From the NCBI RefSeq assembly GCF_043290135.1, contig NC_134701.1, positions 66,657,502-66,721,501 on the forward strand: a stretch of 64,000 nt of DNA, in the 5' to 3' direction. This DNA comes from Rhipicephalus microplus. Taxonomy: Eukaryota; Arthropoda; Arachnida; Ixodida; Ixodidae. The position numbers and the translations under genes were made by a program. The notes under the pieces were generated by a model. The model was not told the DNA's origin, did no database searches, and saw only the letters and a program-made list of their open reading frames with translations. This document shows positions 1 through 9,374 of the stretch, piece after piece; position 1 is the first letter of the stretch, and the number at the start of each line of letters is the position of its first letter.

Positions 1-246
1 CCGTCGATCAACAACTCACAAGCGGCGAAGTGCGTCGGCATTTATATTCTTACCATCGAATGTTCTAGCGTTATCGCCGGTGGTGACGAGTGTTCCAGAA
101 TAATCTCTACAGTTCGCGGAGTGCGCGTGATCTTATCGGAATGATCTACTACAGTCCCGAAGCTTCTCGAAAACTGCAGGTGCGGTTTGCACTGATAATT
201 GTGTAGTGTATTGGGGCGATAACAAAGCTTGAGGAATGAAACGTGG

Positions 247-248
<2 letters not shown>
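1..248. other. Unassigned left edge, LTR-like repeat fragment
   Basis: No coding frame is convincing here. The sequence has the look of an LTR or other tick repeat that runs off the left edge, and it ends at the AT microsatellite. This is a resemblance, not an identification, because no second copy lies in the window. Confidence 0.25.

Positions 249-280
<32 letters not shown>
249..280. repeat. (AT)n microsatellite, left part
   Basis: A pure AT dinucleotide run directly precedes the LTR at 281. The matching AT run resumes at 4891 after the second LTR, so the retrotransposon appears to have inserted inside one microsatellite. The target-site duplication is therefore hidden within ATAT repeats. 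Confidence 0.95.
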
Positions 281-284
<4 letters not shown>

Positions 285-417
285 ACGGGAGAATAACTTT
301 ACTTTATAAAACGAGGAATAAACTCGGTGGTGGACAAGATGGCGCCCAGTTGGCTCACAGATCTGACAACATCGTCCTCTTCTTTGTCTTCTTCGTCGTT
401 CTCATCCTACCGTTACA
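281..417 (-). repeat. 3' LTR of element A
   Basis: This 137 bp repeat starts TGTTACGG and ends CCGTTACA, so it has the usual TG...CA ends. It is identical to 4754-4890. In the element's own minus-strand direction it is the downstream LTR. Confidence 0.95.
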
Positions 418-455
418 TGATTTCCCCGGCGGCTGGAGCACCGACCCGGTGCTAA

Positions 456-3400
456 TCAGGAGGCACTGGAGTAATACGGTTTGAGTCGCGTAACATGCAC
501 TACGTCAGTGTGAGGGTGAAGGATGGCGGGGTCCGTAGGGGTGATTTCGTATGTGACGTCAGTTACTTGGCGTAAGATACGGTAGGGACCTGAATAGCGT
601 GGGAGTAACTTCTCCGAAAGTCCAACGCGGCGCGAGGGGAACCATAACAGAACGAGATCTCCGGGTGTGAAGTGGACGTCACGATGGCGGGCGTCGTATA
701 CGCTCTTCTGATTGTCCTGGGAGTCCAGTAAGCGTCGTCGAGCAACTTGGCGTGCCGCTTGGGCCTTCATTATTGCATCACGAGCGTACTGAGACTTGTC
801 ATTTAGTCCGGCCGGCAGGAGGGTGTCGAAAGGTAGCGCAGGGTCACGGCCGAACAACAGAAAAAAAGGAGAGAACCCAGCGGTGTCGTGTCTGGAAGAA
901 TTGTACGCGAATGTTACAAACGGTAACGTAGTGTCCCAGTCGCGGTGATCGGCGGAGACATACATGGAGAGCATGTCGGTGAGAGTGCGATTGAGGCGCT
1001 CCGTTAGACCATTTGTTTGTGGATGGTAAGCAGTCGAGAGCTTGTGTTTAGTGGCGCAGGAGCGGAGGAGGTCATCAACCACTTTGGAAAGGAAGTAGCT
1101 GCCTCGGTCGGTAAGGAGTTGTCGAGGGGCGCCATGATGTAAGATGACGTCCTCCAAAAGGAAATCGGCCACGTCAGTTGCACAGCTGGTTGGAAGGGCC
1201 CGTGTGATCGCGTATCGGGTAGCATAATCGGTTGCTACTGCAATCCACCGATTACCCGCAGCTGACGTAGGAAAAGGGCCAAGCAGGTCCACGCCAACAC
1301 GGTAGAATGGGTCTTGTGGGATGTGCAGTGGCTGAAGACGTCCGGCCGGAGGGGCATTTGGTTTTTTCCGTCGTTGACAAGGGTCGCAGGCTGCAATATA
1401 ACGGCAGACGTCGCGGTACATGCCAGGCCAGAAGAAGCGCCGGCGAACTCTGTCGTAGGTCCGTGACACGCCGAGGTGACCCGCTGTAGGTGCATCATGA
1501 AGCTGGGCGAGAACAGTGTGACGCAATTGAATGGGAACGACGAGTAGTCTTTCGGGGCCGTCAGGACGCATATTGCAACGGTACAATACACCATCATGTA
1601 TTTCAAACATTCGAAGGGAAGGGTCGGGCCTCACCGATGTGAGCCTTCGGATAATACCGTCCAAGAAAGTATCTCGTCGCTGCTCGATTCCAATGTCATG
1701 AAACGCGGATAGAGAGAAAACGTCGATAGGAAGGGTGGTTTTAGAGGAGTCGCCGTCTGGAGGGTCGACAGGATACCGGGACAAGCAGTCCGCATCTTGA
1801 TGCAGGCGGCCGGTTTTATACAGGACTGAGTAATCAAATTCTTGAAGGCGCAGCGCCCAACGGCCAAGACGGCCTGAAGGGTCTTTAAGGGACGAAAGCC
1901 AGCACAAGGCGTGGTGATCTGTGATTACTGTGAATGGCCGGCCGTACAAATAGGGACGAAATTTACCGACTGCCCAAACAAGTGCCAAACATTCCCGTTC
2001 GGTTATTGAATATTTTCTTTCAGCAGGCGAAAGAAGGCGGCTGGCATAAGCAACAACACGGTCTCGTCCTTGTTGTTTCTGGGCGAGGACTGCACCGATG
2101 CCATAGCCACTTGCGTCTGTACGAACTTCTGTTGGAGATGAAATATCAAAGTGGGCGAGGATAGGCGGAGACGTAAGCAGACACACTAGATTTTGAAACG
2201 CATCTGCTTGCTCAGGGCCCCAGATGAAGCCAGCGTCTTTTTTGAGAAGTTGAGTGAGAGGGCGTGCTACGTCGGCGAAGTTTTTAACAAAGCGGCGGAA
2301 GTAAGAACAGAGGCCAACGAAACTGCGAACGTCTTTGGTACAGGTTGGTACAGGGAAATCTCTTACTGCGCGTATTTTATCTTGATCAGGGCGAACCCCC
2401 ACGGAATCAACGAGGTGTCCGAGGACAGAAATTTCACGACGGCCGAAGTGGCACTTTGCCGAATTGAGTTGCAGGCCCGCCTTACGAAAGACAGATAAGA
2501 TTTTCGATAGCCTTTCAAGGTGCGTCGCAAAAGAAGGCGAAAAAACGATAACGTCGTCCAGGTAGCACAGGCAGATGGACCACTTGAAGCCGTGCAACAG
2601 AGCGTCCATCATACGTTCGAATGTGGCGGGCGCATTACATAAACCGAATGGCATCACTTTAAACTCGTAAAGGCCGTCGGGAGTGATAAACGCCGTCTTC
2701 TCACGGTCCATGTCATCAACGGCAATCTGCCAGTACCCAGAGCGGAGGTCAATGGAGGAAAAATATTTTGCGCCGTGAAGGCAATCCAGGGCATCGTCTA
2801 TGCGTGGTAAAGGGTAGACGTCCTTCTTCGTTATTTTGTTTAAATGGCGATAATCGACGCAAAATCTCCAGCTGTTGTCCTTCTTCTTTACAAGTACAAC
2901 AGGGGACGCCCAGGGACTGCATGAAGGCTCGATGATATTCCGAGAAAGCATTTTGTCGACCTCCTGTTGGATGATGCGCCGCTCTGCATGGGAAACACGG
3001 TAGGGTCTCCGATGGATTGGACTCGTATCGCCTGTATCAATCCGGTGCTTAACAACGGACGTCTGGCCGAGTGGGCGGTCGCCAAGGTCGAAGATGTCCC
3101 AAAAAGATGCAAGCAGGGAACGCAGGTCGTTAGCTTGTTCTTTCGGCAAGTCGGGGGCAATCATCTTGGTTAACACACTTTGGTCTGATGGAGGAGTAGA
3201 CGAAGTTTTTTCGGCACTCGGGATGCTGTCATAACTTAGAGTGCAAATATGGCACTCTGCCGCCGGCACGATCTCGGCTAGAGATATACCACGAGGGAGG
3301 ACTTGTGTACATAGTGAAAAATTCACTAAGGGTAGGCAGGATGCATTGGCCGTAATAGTGATGACGGTGTGAGGAAACGCAACGTTGTGCGAAAGCAGGA

Positions 3401-3893
3401 CGTCAACATTGGGGGACACAATATAAACACCGTCTGGGACAGGTGGAACAGGGGAGACGCCTATGTAAGCTACTGTTCGTTGAGGGAGACGCAGGTGTTC
3501 TGTAGAACAAAGCCGACTTGGAGGGCAACTTGGAGGATCAACAACATTAGGTAGAGCGAGTTGCACTATACCGGCAGAGCAGTCTATCAAGGCCGAATGT
3601 TCAGACAAAAAGTCTTGGCCCAAAATTATGTCATTAGGGCAGTGTTCTAAAACATAAAACAGAACTGATGTGTGGTGTCCGGCGACGCTGACGCGAGCTG
3701 AGCACACACCAATTACGGCGACTTTTCCACCATCGGCCGTTCGGACCACAGGAGTTGGGCCAGGAGTAAGGACTTTCTTCAGCCGTGCTCTAAGGTCAGC
3801 GTTCATGATAGACACGTGTGCGCCAGTGTCAATGAGGGCTGTAGTAGGTACACCGTCGACGTCAACATTGATAAGGTTCTGATGTGCGGGCAA
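456..3893 (-). CDS. pol: Ty3/gypsy Pol polyprotein (protease, RT, RNase H, integrase)
   Basis: An 1145-residue open frame encodes the replication enzymes of element A. The aspartic protease motif ALIDTGAHVS is at about residues 19-28. The reverse transcriptase active site YLDD is near 443, and an RNase H core with DASGYG is near 592 followed by TDHHALCWL. The integrase has an HHCC finger (HDAPTAGHLG...CDPCQRRK), and catalytic residues in GVDLLGPFP (~866), TDRGSYF (~927) and TERLN (~963). The last two acidic residues are spaced D-35-E. A GPY/F-type C-terminus ends the protein. All catalytic residues I can place are present and there is no internal stop. The listed first codon is TTG; the frame is open back to 3971, so it overlaps gag by about 110 nt and lies in the +1 frame relative to gag. 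Expression as a Gag-Pol fusion by +1 frameshifting is therefore likely but unproven. Confidence 0.93.
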   Translation of the reverse strand: MPAHQNLINVDVDGVPTTALIDTGAHVSIMNADLRARLKKVLTPGPTPVVRTADGGKVAVIGVCSARVSVAGHHTSVLFYVLEHCPNDIILGQDFLSEHSALIDCSAGIVQLALPNVVDPPSCPPSRLCSTEHLRLPQRTVAYIGVSPVPPVPDGVYIVSPNVDVLLSHNVAFPHTVITITANASCLPLVNFSLCTQVLPRGISLAEIVPAAECHICTLSYDSIPSAEKTSSTPPSDQSVLTKMIAPDLPKEQANDLRSLLASFWDIFDLGDRPLGQTSVVKHRIDTGDTSPIHRRPYRVSHAERRIIQQEVDKMLSRNIIEPSCSPWASPVVLVKKKDNSWRFCVDYRHLNKITKKDVYPLPRIDDALDCLHGAKYFSSIDLRSGYWQIAVDDMDREKTAFITPDGLYEFKVMPFGLCNAPATFERMMDALLHGFKWSICLCYLDDVIVFSPSFATHLERLSKILSVFRKAGLQLNSAKCHFGRREISVLGHLVDSVGVRPDQDKIRAVRDFPVPTCTKDVRSFVGLCSYFRRFVKNFADVARPLTQLLKKDAGFIWGPEQADAFQNLVCLLTSPPILAHFDISSPTEVRTDASGYGIGAVLAQKQQGRDRVVAYASRLLSPAERKYSITERECLALVWAVGKFRPYLYGRPFTVITDHHALCWLSSLKDPSGRLGRWALRLQEFDYSVLYKTGRLHQDADCLSRYPVDPPDGDSSKTTLPIDVFSLSAFHDIGIEQRRDTFLDGIIRRLTSVRPDPSLRMFEIHDGVLYRCNMRPDGPERLLVVPIQLRHTVLAQLHDAPTAGHLGVSRTYDRVRRRFFWPGMYRDVCRYIAACDPCQRRKKPNAPPAGRLQPLHIPQDPFYRVGVDLLGPFPTSAAGNRWIAVATDYATRYAITRALPTSCATDVADFLLEDVILHHGAPRQLLTDRGSYFLSKVVDDLLRSCATKHKLSTAYHPQTNGLTERLNRTLTDMLSMYVSADHRDWDTTLPFVTFAYNSSRHDTAGFSPFFLLFGRDPALPFDTLLPAGLNDKSQYARDAIMKAQAARQVARRRLLDSQDNQKSVYDARHRDVHFTPGDLVLLWFPSRRVGLSEKLLPRYSGPYRILRQVTDVTYEITPTDPAILHPHTDVVHVTRLKPYYSSAS

Positions 3894-4680
3894 GGTCAGT
3901 AGAGGATTTTGGGATCGGGTCGGTATAGCTTTCGGAGTTGGGGGAGGCTGACACGAGTGGAGCTGCGGCTTCTATTTCCCGACGGACAATACGGACAACG
4001 TCACCGGGACTTTCCGTAGAAGGCAGGCGAGGGTCTTCGCATGTGGACGTTGCAGCCGTGTTTGGAAGCCGGGCAAACTGGTGGAGAACACGGCGGCTCT
4101 TCGCTTCTTCAAAGCGCCGGCATTCAGAAATAATGTCGTGAACCGTAGATGAATTCTTGAACACAAGAAGGTGAAAGGCGTCATCTGCTATGCCCTTAAT
4201 AATATGGCCAACCTTATCGGCTTCGGACATCTGCGAGTCTACCTTGCGGCACAAAGCGAGCACGTCCTGAATGTACGTGAGGTATGATTCGGTGCACGTC
4301 TGAACTCGACGTGCGAGCTCGTTTTGGGCGGCGCGTTGACTTGCCACAGGCCTGCCAAATAGCTCCCGGAGCTTTTGCTTGCATAACTCCCAGCTAGTCA
4401 GTTCTTCCTCGTGCGTCTCGTACCAGACCTTTGCGGTACCTCTGAGATAAAAAATCACGTTGGCCAGCATGAGCGTTGGATCCCATCGCATACGTACACC
4501 CACTCGTTCGTATGACTTCAGCCAGGCTTCTACGTCAATGCCATCAGTGCCAGAAAAGGTACCTGGATCTCTCGGGGGCTCCAAGATGAGGGTTGACGGT
4601 CCAGTTGGAGAAAGCACGGACGTAGTTGGAGAAGGCACGGTAGACGGGGAAGGGTCGGCATTGTTGACTGCAGTCGCCAT
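3862..4680 (-). CDS. gag: Ty3/gypsy Gag capsid protein of element A
   Basis: The 272-residue frame starts at the ATG at 4680 (the open frame extends four codons further upstream). It carries the retrotransposon gag core, including EAWLKSYERVGVRMRW, AKVWYETHEEE and CTESYLTYIQDVLALC. Related gag cores occur in this window at 53160 and 25175. The protein would form the particle that packages element RNA. No CX2CX4HX4C zinc knuckle is visible, in the gag frame or at the start of the overlapping pol frame, although element C in this window has one. The frame stops just after SEPYQC, which may mark where a knuckle was lost; that is inference. Confidence 0.88.
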   Translation of the reverse strand: MATAVNNADPSPSTVPSPTTSVLSPTGPSTLILEPPRDPGTFSGTDGIDVEAWLKSYERVGVRMRWDPTLMLANVIFYLRGTAKVWYETHEEELTSWELCKQKLRELFGRPVASQRAAQNELARRVQTCTESYLTYIQDVLALCRKVDSQMSEADKVGHIIKGIADDAFHLLVFKNSSTVHDIISECRRFEEAKSRRVLHQFARLPNTAATSTCEDPRLPSTESPGDVVRIVRREIEAAAPLVSASPNSESYTDPIPKSSTDLARTSEPYQC

Positions 4681-4737
4681 GGGGGAGACCACTAGGCGCC
4701 CGCTACGAAGCTCCGTTTTGCGTGAAGTGAGTACCCC

Positions 4738-4749
4738 GCACCTCCACCA
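4738..4749 (-). promoter_or_regulatory. Candidate primer-binding site of element A
   Basis: Reading on the minus strand, TGGTGGAGGTGC begins five bases after the end of the 5' LTR. TGG is the complement of the tRNA CCA end. The same 12 bases follow the 5' LTR of element C near 25006, so the two elements probably use the same tRNA primer. The tRNA was not identified. Confidence 0.6.
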
Positions 4750-4753
4750 ATGA

Positions 4754-4887
4754 TGTTACGGGAGAATAACTTTACTTTATAAAACGAGGAATAAACTCGG
4801 TGGTGGACAAGATGGCGCCCAGTTGGCTCACAGATCTGACAACATCGTCCTCTTCTTTGTCTTCTTCGTCGTTCTCATCCTACCGTT

Positions 4888-4890
<3 letters not shown>
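4754..4890 (-). repeat. 5' LTR of element A
   Basis: This is the identical partner of 281-417. It should hold the element's promoter and polyadenylation signal; no TATA box or other signal was assigned. It is followed on the plus-strand side by the resumed AT repeat. Confidence 0.95.
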
Positions 4891-4976
<86 letters not shown>

Positions 4977-4980
4977 GTGT
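4891..4980. repeat. (AT)n(GT)n microsatellite
   Basis: An AT run from 4891 to about 4932 passes into a GT run to 4980 with one TTT interruption. It is the right half of the microsatellite split by element A. Confidence 0.95.
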
Positions 4981-5165
4981 TCCCTGCACTTTTTACACTT
5001 CATAATAGAACAACACTTCTAATACAAAACATTGTCATAAATTTGATTGTTGCAATGCCGTTACGCCAATCGCTTATTTGGAAAGCAGCACAATTTAAGC
5101 TGTCGCCACAAAATGAGAACTGGTTACAATCAATTTAAGCAGATTAACACACTGGCTATATATAT

Positions 5166-5246
5166 TGGTGACGCAAAGTGGTGCTAAGTGTACGGGCGCA
5201 TGCGCTCTCTGCCCCGCACACAGAAGCGCCGCTTTGCGTCGCCACA
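5166..5246 (-). repeat. Truncated 3' LTR of element B, with near-palindromic ends
   Basis: On the minus strand it begins TGTGGCGACGCAAAGCGG like the 5' LTR at 13855, and matches it for about 57 bases. It then departs and ends in a sequence that is an imperfect inverted copy of its own start (plus strand TGGTGACGCAAAGTGGTGCT at 5166). The fragment therefore looks like an 81 bp inverted-repeat unit. Confidence 0.6.
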
Positions 5247-5251
5247 GGACT

Positions 5252-5273
5252 CCCCCCCCCCCCCCCCCCCCCC
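5252..5273 (-). promoter_or_regulatory. C22 run, candidate polypurine tract of element B
   Basis: On the minus strand this is a run of 22 G followed by AGTCC and then the 3' LTR start. Its position fits the plus-strand primer (polypurine tract), expanded into a homopolymer. The exact run length may be unreliable in assemblies. Confidence 0.5.
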
Positions 5274-5318
5274 ATTGAGTGCGCCCACAACGGCCGCACT
5301 CAGATGACCCACTGCGGT

Positions 5319-6890
5319 TCATAAGTTCATGCGCACCGGGGGTCTGGTACAACGTTCACTCCACGAAAACGGTTCGAGGACTTGTTGGGACTGCACTACG
5401 TGGTCTGCCGGGGGTGCCTGCGAAAATGGAGCTCGAGGTGGTTCAGGTGTTTCGCTGTCGGAGTCCACGTCTGCTGGTTTTACGCGGTCTAGAGAAACCA
5501 CGTCGTGACGACCACCTCTGTCGATTGTAATGTGCTTGTCTGCCCGTCGCAGCACCTTGAAAGGCCCGTTGTACGGGGGCCGGAGTGGACGCTGTACGGC
5601 GTCGTGCCTCACAAACACGTGAGAGCAGAAGGAGAGTTCCCGGTCCACGTAGACTGACCGGGCTGCGGGCGGACGCGGAGGAACAGCGCATAGCTTGCTC
5701 ATCATGTCGCGTAGTCACACGGCGTAGTTCGCGTTTGCGTACACGTTCGCGTCCTTATTGGTGGCGAAAAACTCCCCTGGGAGGCGAAGCGTTGTTCCAT
5801 ACACCATTTCAGCAGAGCAGCATCCAATATCTGCTTTCAGAGCCCTCCTAACGCCCAACAGAACAAATGGCAGTGCCTCTACCCAACTGTGACTCGCAGT
5901 AGCCGTCAGGCTCGTCTTCTGATGGCGATGGAACCTTTCCAATGTACTGTTGCCTATCGGATGGTAGGCAATTTGTTCTGATGCGGGAAATACCCAAGAG
6001 CCGGATGACGCTGGAAAATAGGCCGGACTCAAACTGTGTTCCGCGATCCGGAGTCACGGTTGCCGGCACTCCGAAGCGGGCCACCCAGTGGAAGATAAAT
6101 GCGCGGGTGACGGTATCAGCAGTCATGTCTGGAATGGGCACGACCTCCGGCCATCGCGTGAAGCGATCTATATCGGTTAGCAAGTAGCTTTGCTCCTGAC
6201 ACGACGGCAGGCAGTGGTCCCACAATGTCAACATGCACATGGGCAAATCGACAGTCCGGCAGAGGGAAGAATCCCAAGGGGTTCACAGTATGTCGCTGAA
6301 CTTCGGAGCGCTAGTATGCGAGGCACTCTCGTGTCCAGTGTCGGACATCCCAGTTTATTCCTGGCCACATGAACTTCGCTGTGCATAGCCGTTCCGTGGC
6401 TCCAATGTCGGGGTGCGCCAGGCTGTGCAGCAAGTCAAAAATGCTGCAACGGAGGTTCGAGGGGACGAACGGTCGGGTCCTGCCTGTAGACATGTCGCAG
6501 CATATGGATCCTGTAGGTTCTGCCAACCATTGCAGCTTCAAGGCGCTGGTTGAAGACGTCAGTAGGCGCTTCAATTCTCTACCAATGCGTTGAGCCATCG
6601 TAAGTGTGGTGAAGTCCACGCCGCTCAGCAGGCTGATGGCATTCACTGGACTACGCGAAAGAGTTTCGACAGCAGCATTATCCGTGCCACTAACTTGGCG
6701 TTTATCTGTCGTGAATTTTCTGATGCACGACATTTGGCGCAGCTTCTGTACCACGTGCACACCCGAATCGGAGTTCACGCGCAATGCGTAGGTGAGTGGC
6801 TTGTAATCTGTGAGCAATTCTTGTCCTTCCACATAATGTCCGAAATGACGGATGGCGGGACTGGGTATGTGCGGGGGAAATGTGCGAGAC
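5319..6890 (-). pseudogene. pol: Pol remnant of element B: RNase H and integrase
   Basis: Three frame-shifted blocks read on the minus strand. At 6311-6870 there is an RNase H end (EGQELLTDYKPLTYAL) and an integrase zinc-binding region (LLHSLAHPDIGATERLC...MWPGINWDV). At 5715-6246 lies the integrase core (DIDRFTRWPEVVPIPDMTAD, then TVTPDRGTQFESGLF), which shifts frame before a SWVEALPFVLLGVR block. At 5319-5705 is the C-terminal domain (PPYNGPFKVLRRADKHITI). The order and motifs are those of Ty3/gypsy. Several frameshifts and stops break it, so it is a relic. The RT domain that should lie upstream is absent; the LINE starts there. Confidence 0.8.
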
Positions 6891-7259
6891 TGGGTAACGG
6901 TGTGGCACGGTTAACCAGTTCAGCGCTCGATAGTTCCCGCAAGGTCACCAATCACCGTCTGTTGACCCGAGCCGGGTCAACGCCACATGGACGCGCACCA
7001 AGTGGCGATCGTCGGGGCCGAGTGGCCGCGCGTTCGACATGCAAGTAATGATGGACGGGGAGAGCATATCTCCCAATGAGTGTACCGAAAAGTACGGGTG
7101 GCAAGCAGCGCAGTTTTTAGGCGAATGTCGACCAAATCCGCTGCTAGCGGGTACTCAGCCGGAGCTGGGCCTAACATGCGCGCCGCGTCTAGAACATTTG
7201 AGAACGGCAATCAGGTCAAGAACAGAATCACCAGGGCATCCCGCATGCCCTAGCCCTAC

Positions 7260-8842
7260 ATGCTTAAGGATCACTTCAAGATCATCCTACGACCACGTGG
7301 CGGCATCAATATTAACAAGATGGGTTGCACCAAGGTAGGCAAAGCCATCATAGAAGCTACAGGTTTGGGCTTGGATCAGACGGCATCAGACATCATCTGC
7401 CCGAACGTCAGCGAGAACATAATGATGGCGAGTACACCGGAGCGGTAAAATGCTGAGAGGTACGTGAGAATAAGATCAATAGACCTGGGCGGTTGCAATT
7501 ATGAGATCAACTCCTATGAGGCTGCACCAGACGATACGCGCAAAGGAGTGAAAAGAAACATCGACGTCGCCGATGGGCCGGTGGAGCTTGAGAGAATTAT
7601 TGTCAACCCAAGAAACCTCTTGGCGTTCGCGGCTAAAAGAATTGAGAATACCGGCACGGTGATCATCGCCTTCGATGGTTACAAGGTTCCGAATTTTGTC
7701 AGGTATGATCCGATCCTGGTGAAGTGTCCACTCTAGAAGAAAAATGTCGATATATGTTATGCTTGTGGCCGGCTCGGTCACAGAGCTGACGTGTGCCCCA
7801 CCCCGGAAGAGACCGTGTGTAGAGGATGTGGCGCAATAAACGTGATTAAGGAACACAGGTATCAACCCAGATGTGAATTTTGCGGTCATCCCACGGCGGA
7901 CAAGATGTGCAGACAGCATTACACAATTCCATACGTTGTCAGAAGAAGTGAAAGAGCAATGGCAGCCAACGCTGAAAAGGAACAAGTCGACAATCCGCTG
8001 AACCTGCACTCATCCGAGCTGCACTCTATGGCATCAGCTCCAATGGACGACTCGAACCCAACAGCAGCATCTCGCGGCAGGTCAAGGTCTCTAAGTCGCT
8101 CCCGATTCAAAGGAAGGAGCGTATCTAGATCCAGAAGAAGTGCATCCAGGTCCAAATCCGTGGTGAGGTCTGGGAACCGGAGTGCATTGATCAACGCGGA
8201 ATCCTAAGGAGGCATTGGTTCCACGTGGGCCGACAAAGTCAAGGGATTGGCAATGACGGACAAGACGCCAACTACCAGAGGACAATCTTCCGACAACAGA
8301 TGACTTGCCTGGGCCGATGATGCGTGAACCGAACCGGTAAGTGTCATGCTTTGCGACCCACCCCCAGAGCAAAATAGAGAAATATAGAGGCTCAAGAAAG
8401 AAAATGAAGAACTATGGGAAATGAATGAAAATATACTTACAGAATTAGCAGCAATTAAAAAACTTTTAGGTGAAACCAAGCAGGCCGAGAACAAGAACAC
8501 GCCAAAGGAAACGCCAGTTCCCGCGCCTGTGGGTGATGGAGCCATGTCGACCAAGCACAGAGCTGTCGAAAGTAAGCTCAAGAATACTGAAACGTACATT
8601 GAGAAAATGAAACAAACACTAGCCTCATTTACAGATAAAATGAAAACGATCATAGACAACGTCTCACAGTTGGAGATGAGTGTGGTACAAATGCAGAGTA
8701 CATTAAATGATCCTAGAAAAGGGCTTAAGACATTTAGCGAAAGAGTGAAAACTCTTGAAATGATGAGTATGTCCGGCAACGACAGAGCGCAGTGTGGACA
8801 ATTGTTCCTCACAGCCCCCATGATTCCCCAGGCAGGGGATAC
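7260..8842 (+). pseudogene. LINE ORF1 (nucleic-acid-binding Gag-like protein)
   Basis: One reading frame runs from 7260 through 8842, broken by stops near 7446, 7734, 8205 and 8302. In order it shows an N-terminal block (KIILRPRGGININKMG), a conserved AYEAAPD-like block (SYEAAPDDTRKGV), and a CCHC knuckle CYACGRLGHRADVC with a second Cys cluster CRGCG...CEFCG. An Arg/Ser-rich stretch (residues encoded near 8075-8175) follows, and then a lysine- and glutamate-rich, coiled-coil-like tail from about 8400. Such proteins bind element RNA in the cytoplasm. The stops are point changes, so the copy decayed after insertion. Confidence 0.75.
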
Positions 8843-8848
8843 GAATAT

Positions 8849-9353
8849 TTTATTTATTTATTTATTTATTTATTCAGAATACCCCTAAGGGCCCTCTCAC
8901 AGGAGGGTATTACATAGGGGGGGGGGGGGGGGCTATAACACATACAGGTACATGAAATGATTAATAGAACCAGAAAACACGCAAACTAAACACCATACAG
9001 CTACTAAATACATTAGAATAAATATAAGGTCAATATTCTTACCGCGTAATCTTAAATAATCAGAAGAAATAATATGAGTCAAACAATAATAAAACTAAAA
9101 AAAATATCTTTAAATTGAACTACGCAAAGAAGGAAATAGAGTCACAAGAGTACAATAAAACGCAATCTAGCTTACTACAAACACACGCGCCATTAAGCAT
9201 AAAGGAATGGCAACATCACCAAAAACACGTGTGAATAACTGAATTAGGCAAACACAGTAATAAATAACACGAACCATGAACATACGCAGTTTCTACAAAA
9301 AACACGGTTTGCAGAAAAAAAGAAAAAAAAAGGGGAAAGCCGAAAAGAGGGGG
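8849..9353 (-). mobile_element. Nested LINE/SINE 3' fragment with (TTTA)n tail
   Basis: This stretch interrupts the LINE between ORF1 and the endonuclease. Read on the minus strand it ends in an (AAAT)n tail (plus (TTTA)n at 8850-8875). Near that tail, at 8881-8932, lies a segment with matching CCCT/AGGG-type blocks and a G16 run. The hexamer GAATAT occurs at both edges (8843-8848 and 9354-9359) and may be a short target duplication. No protein was recognised, so it is either a 5'-truncated LINE or a SINE. Confidence 0.5.
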
Positions 9354-9374
9354 GAATATGGCCAACACTAAAAA

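Larger units (their letters stand above)
281..4890 (-). mobile_element. Ty3/gypsy LTR retrotransposon A, young and nearly intact
   Basis: The element is 4610 bp, bounded by two 137 bp direct repeats that I find identical base for base. Between them, on the minus strand, lie an open gag frame and a long open pol frame in the order protease, reverse transcriptase, RNase H, integrase, which is the Ty3/gypsy order. The 5' LTR is the right-hand copy. A primer-binding-site candidate follows it, and a purine-rich GGGGAAATCA lies just before the 3' LTR. Identical LTRs and open frames indicate very recent insertion. It lies in an AT/GT microsatellite. Whether it is still active cannot be told from sequence; the gag has no visible zinc knuckle. 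Confidence 0.93.

Noticed and set aside
8204..8821. 205-residue open frame on the minus strand
   Set aside because: It is the antisense of LINE ORF1's lysine-rich tail, so it is a shadow.
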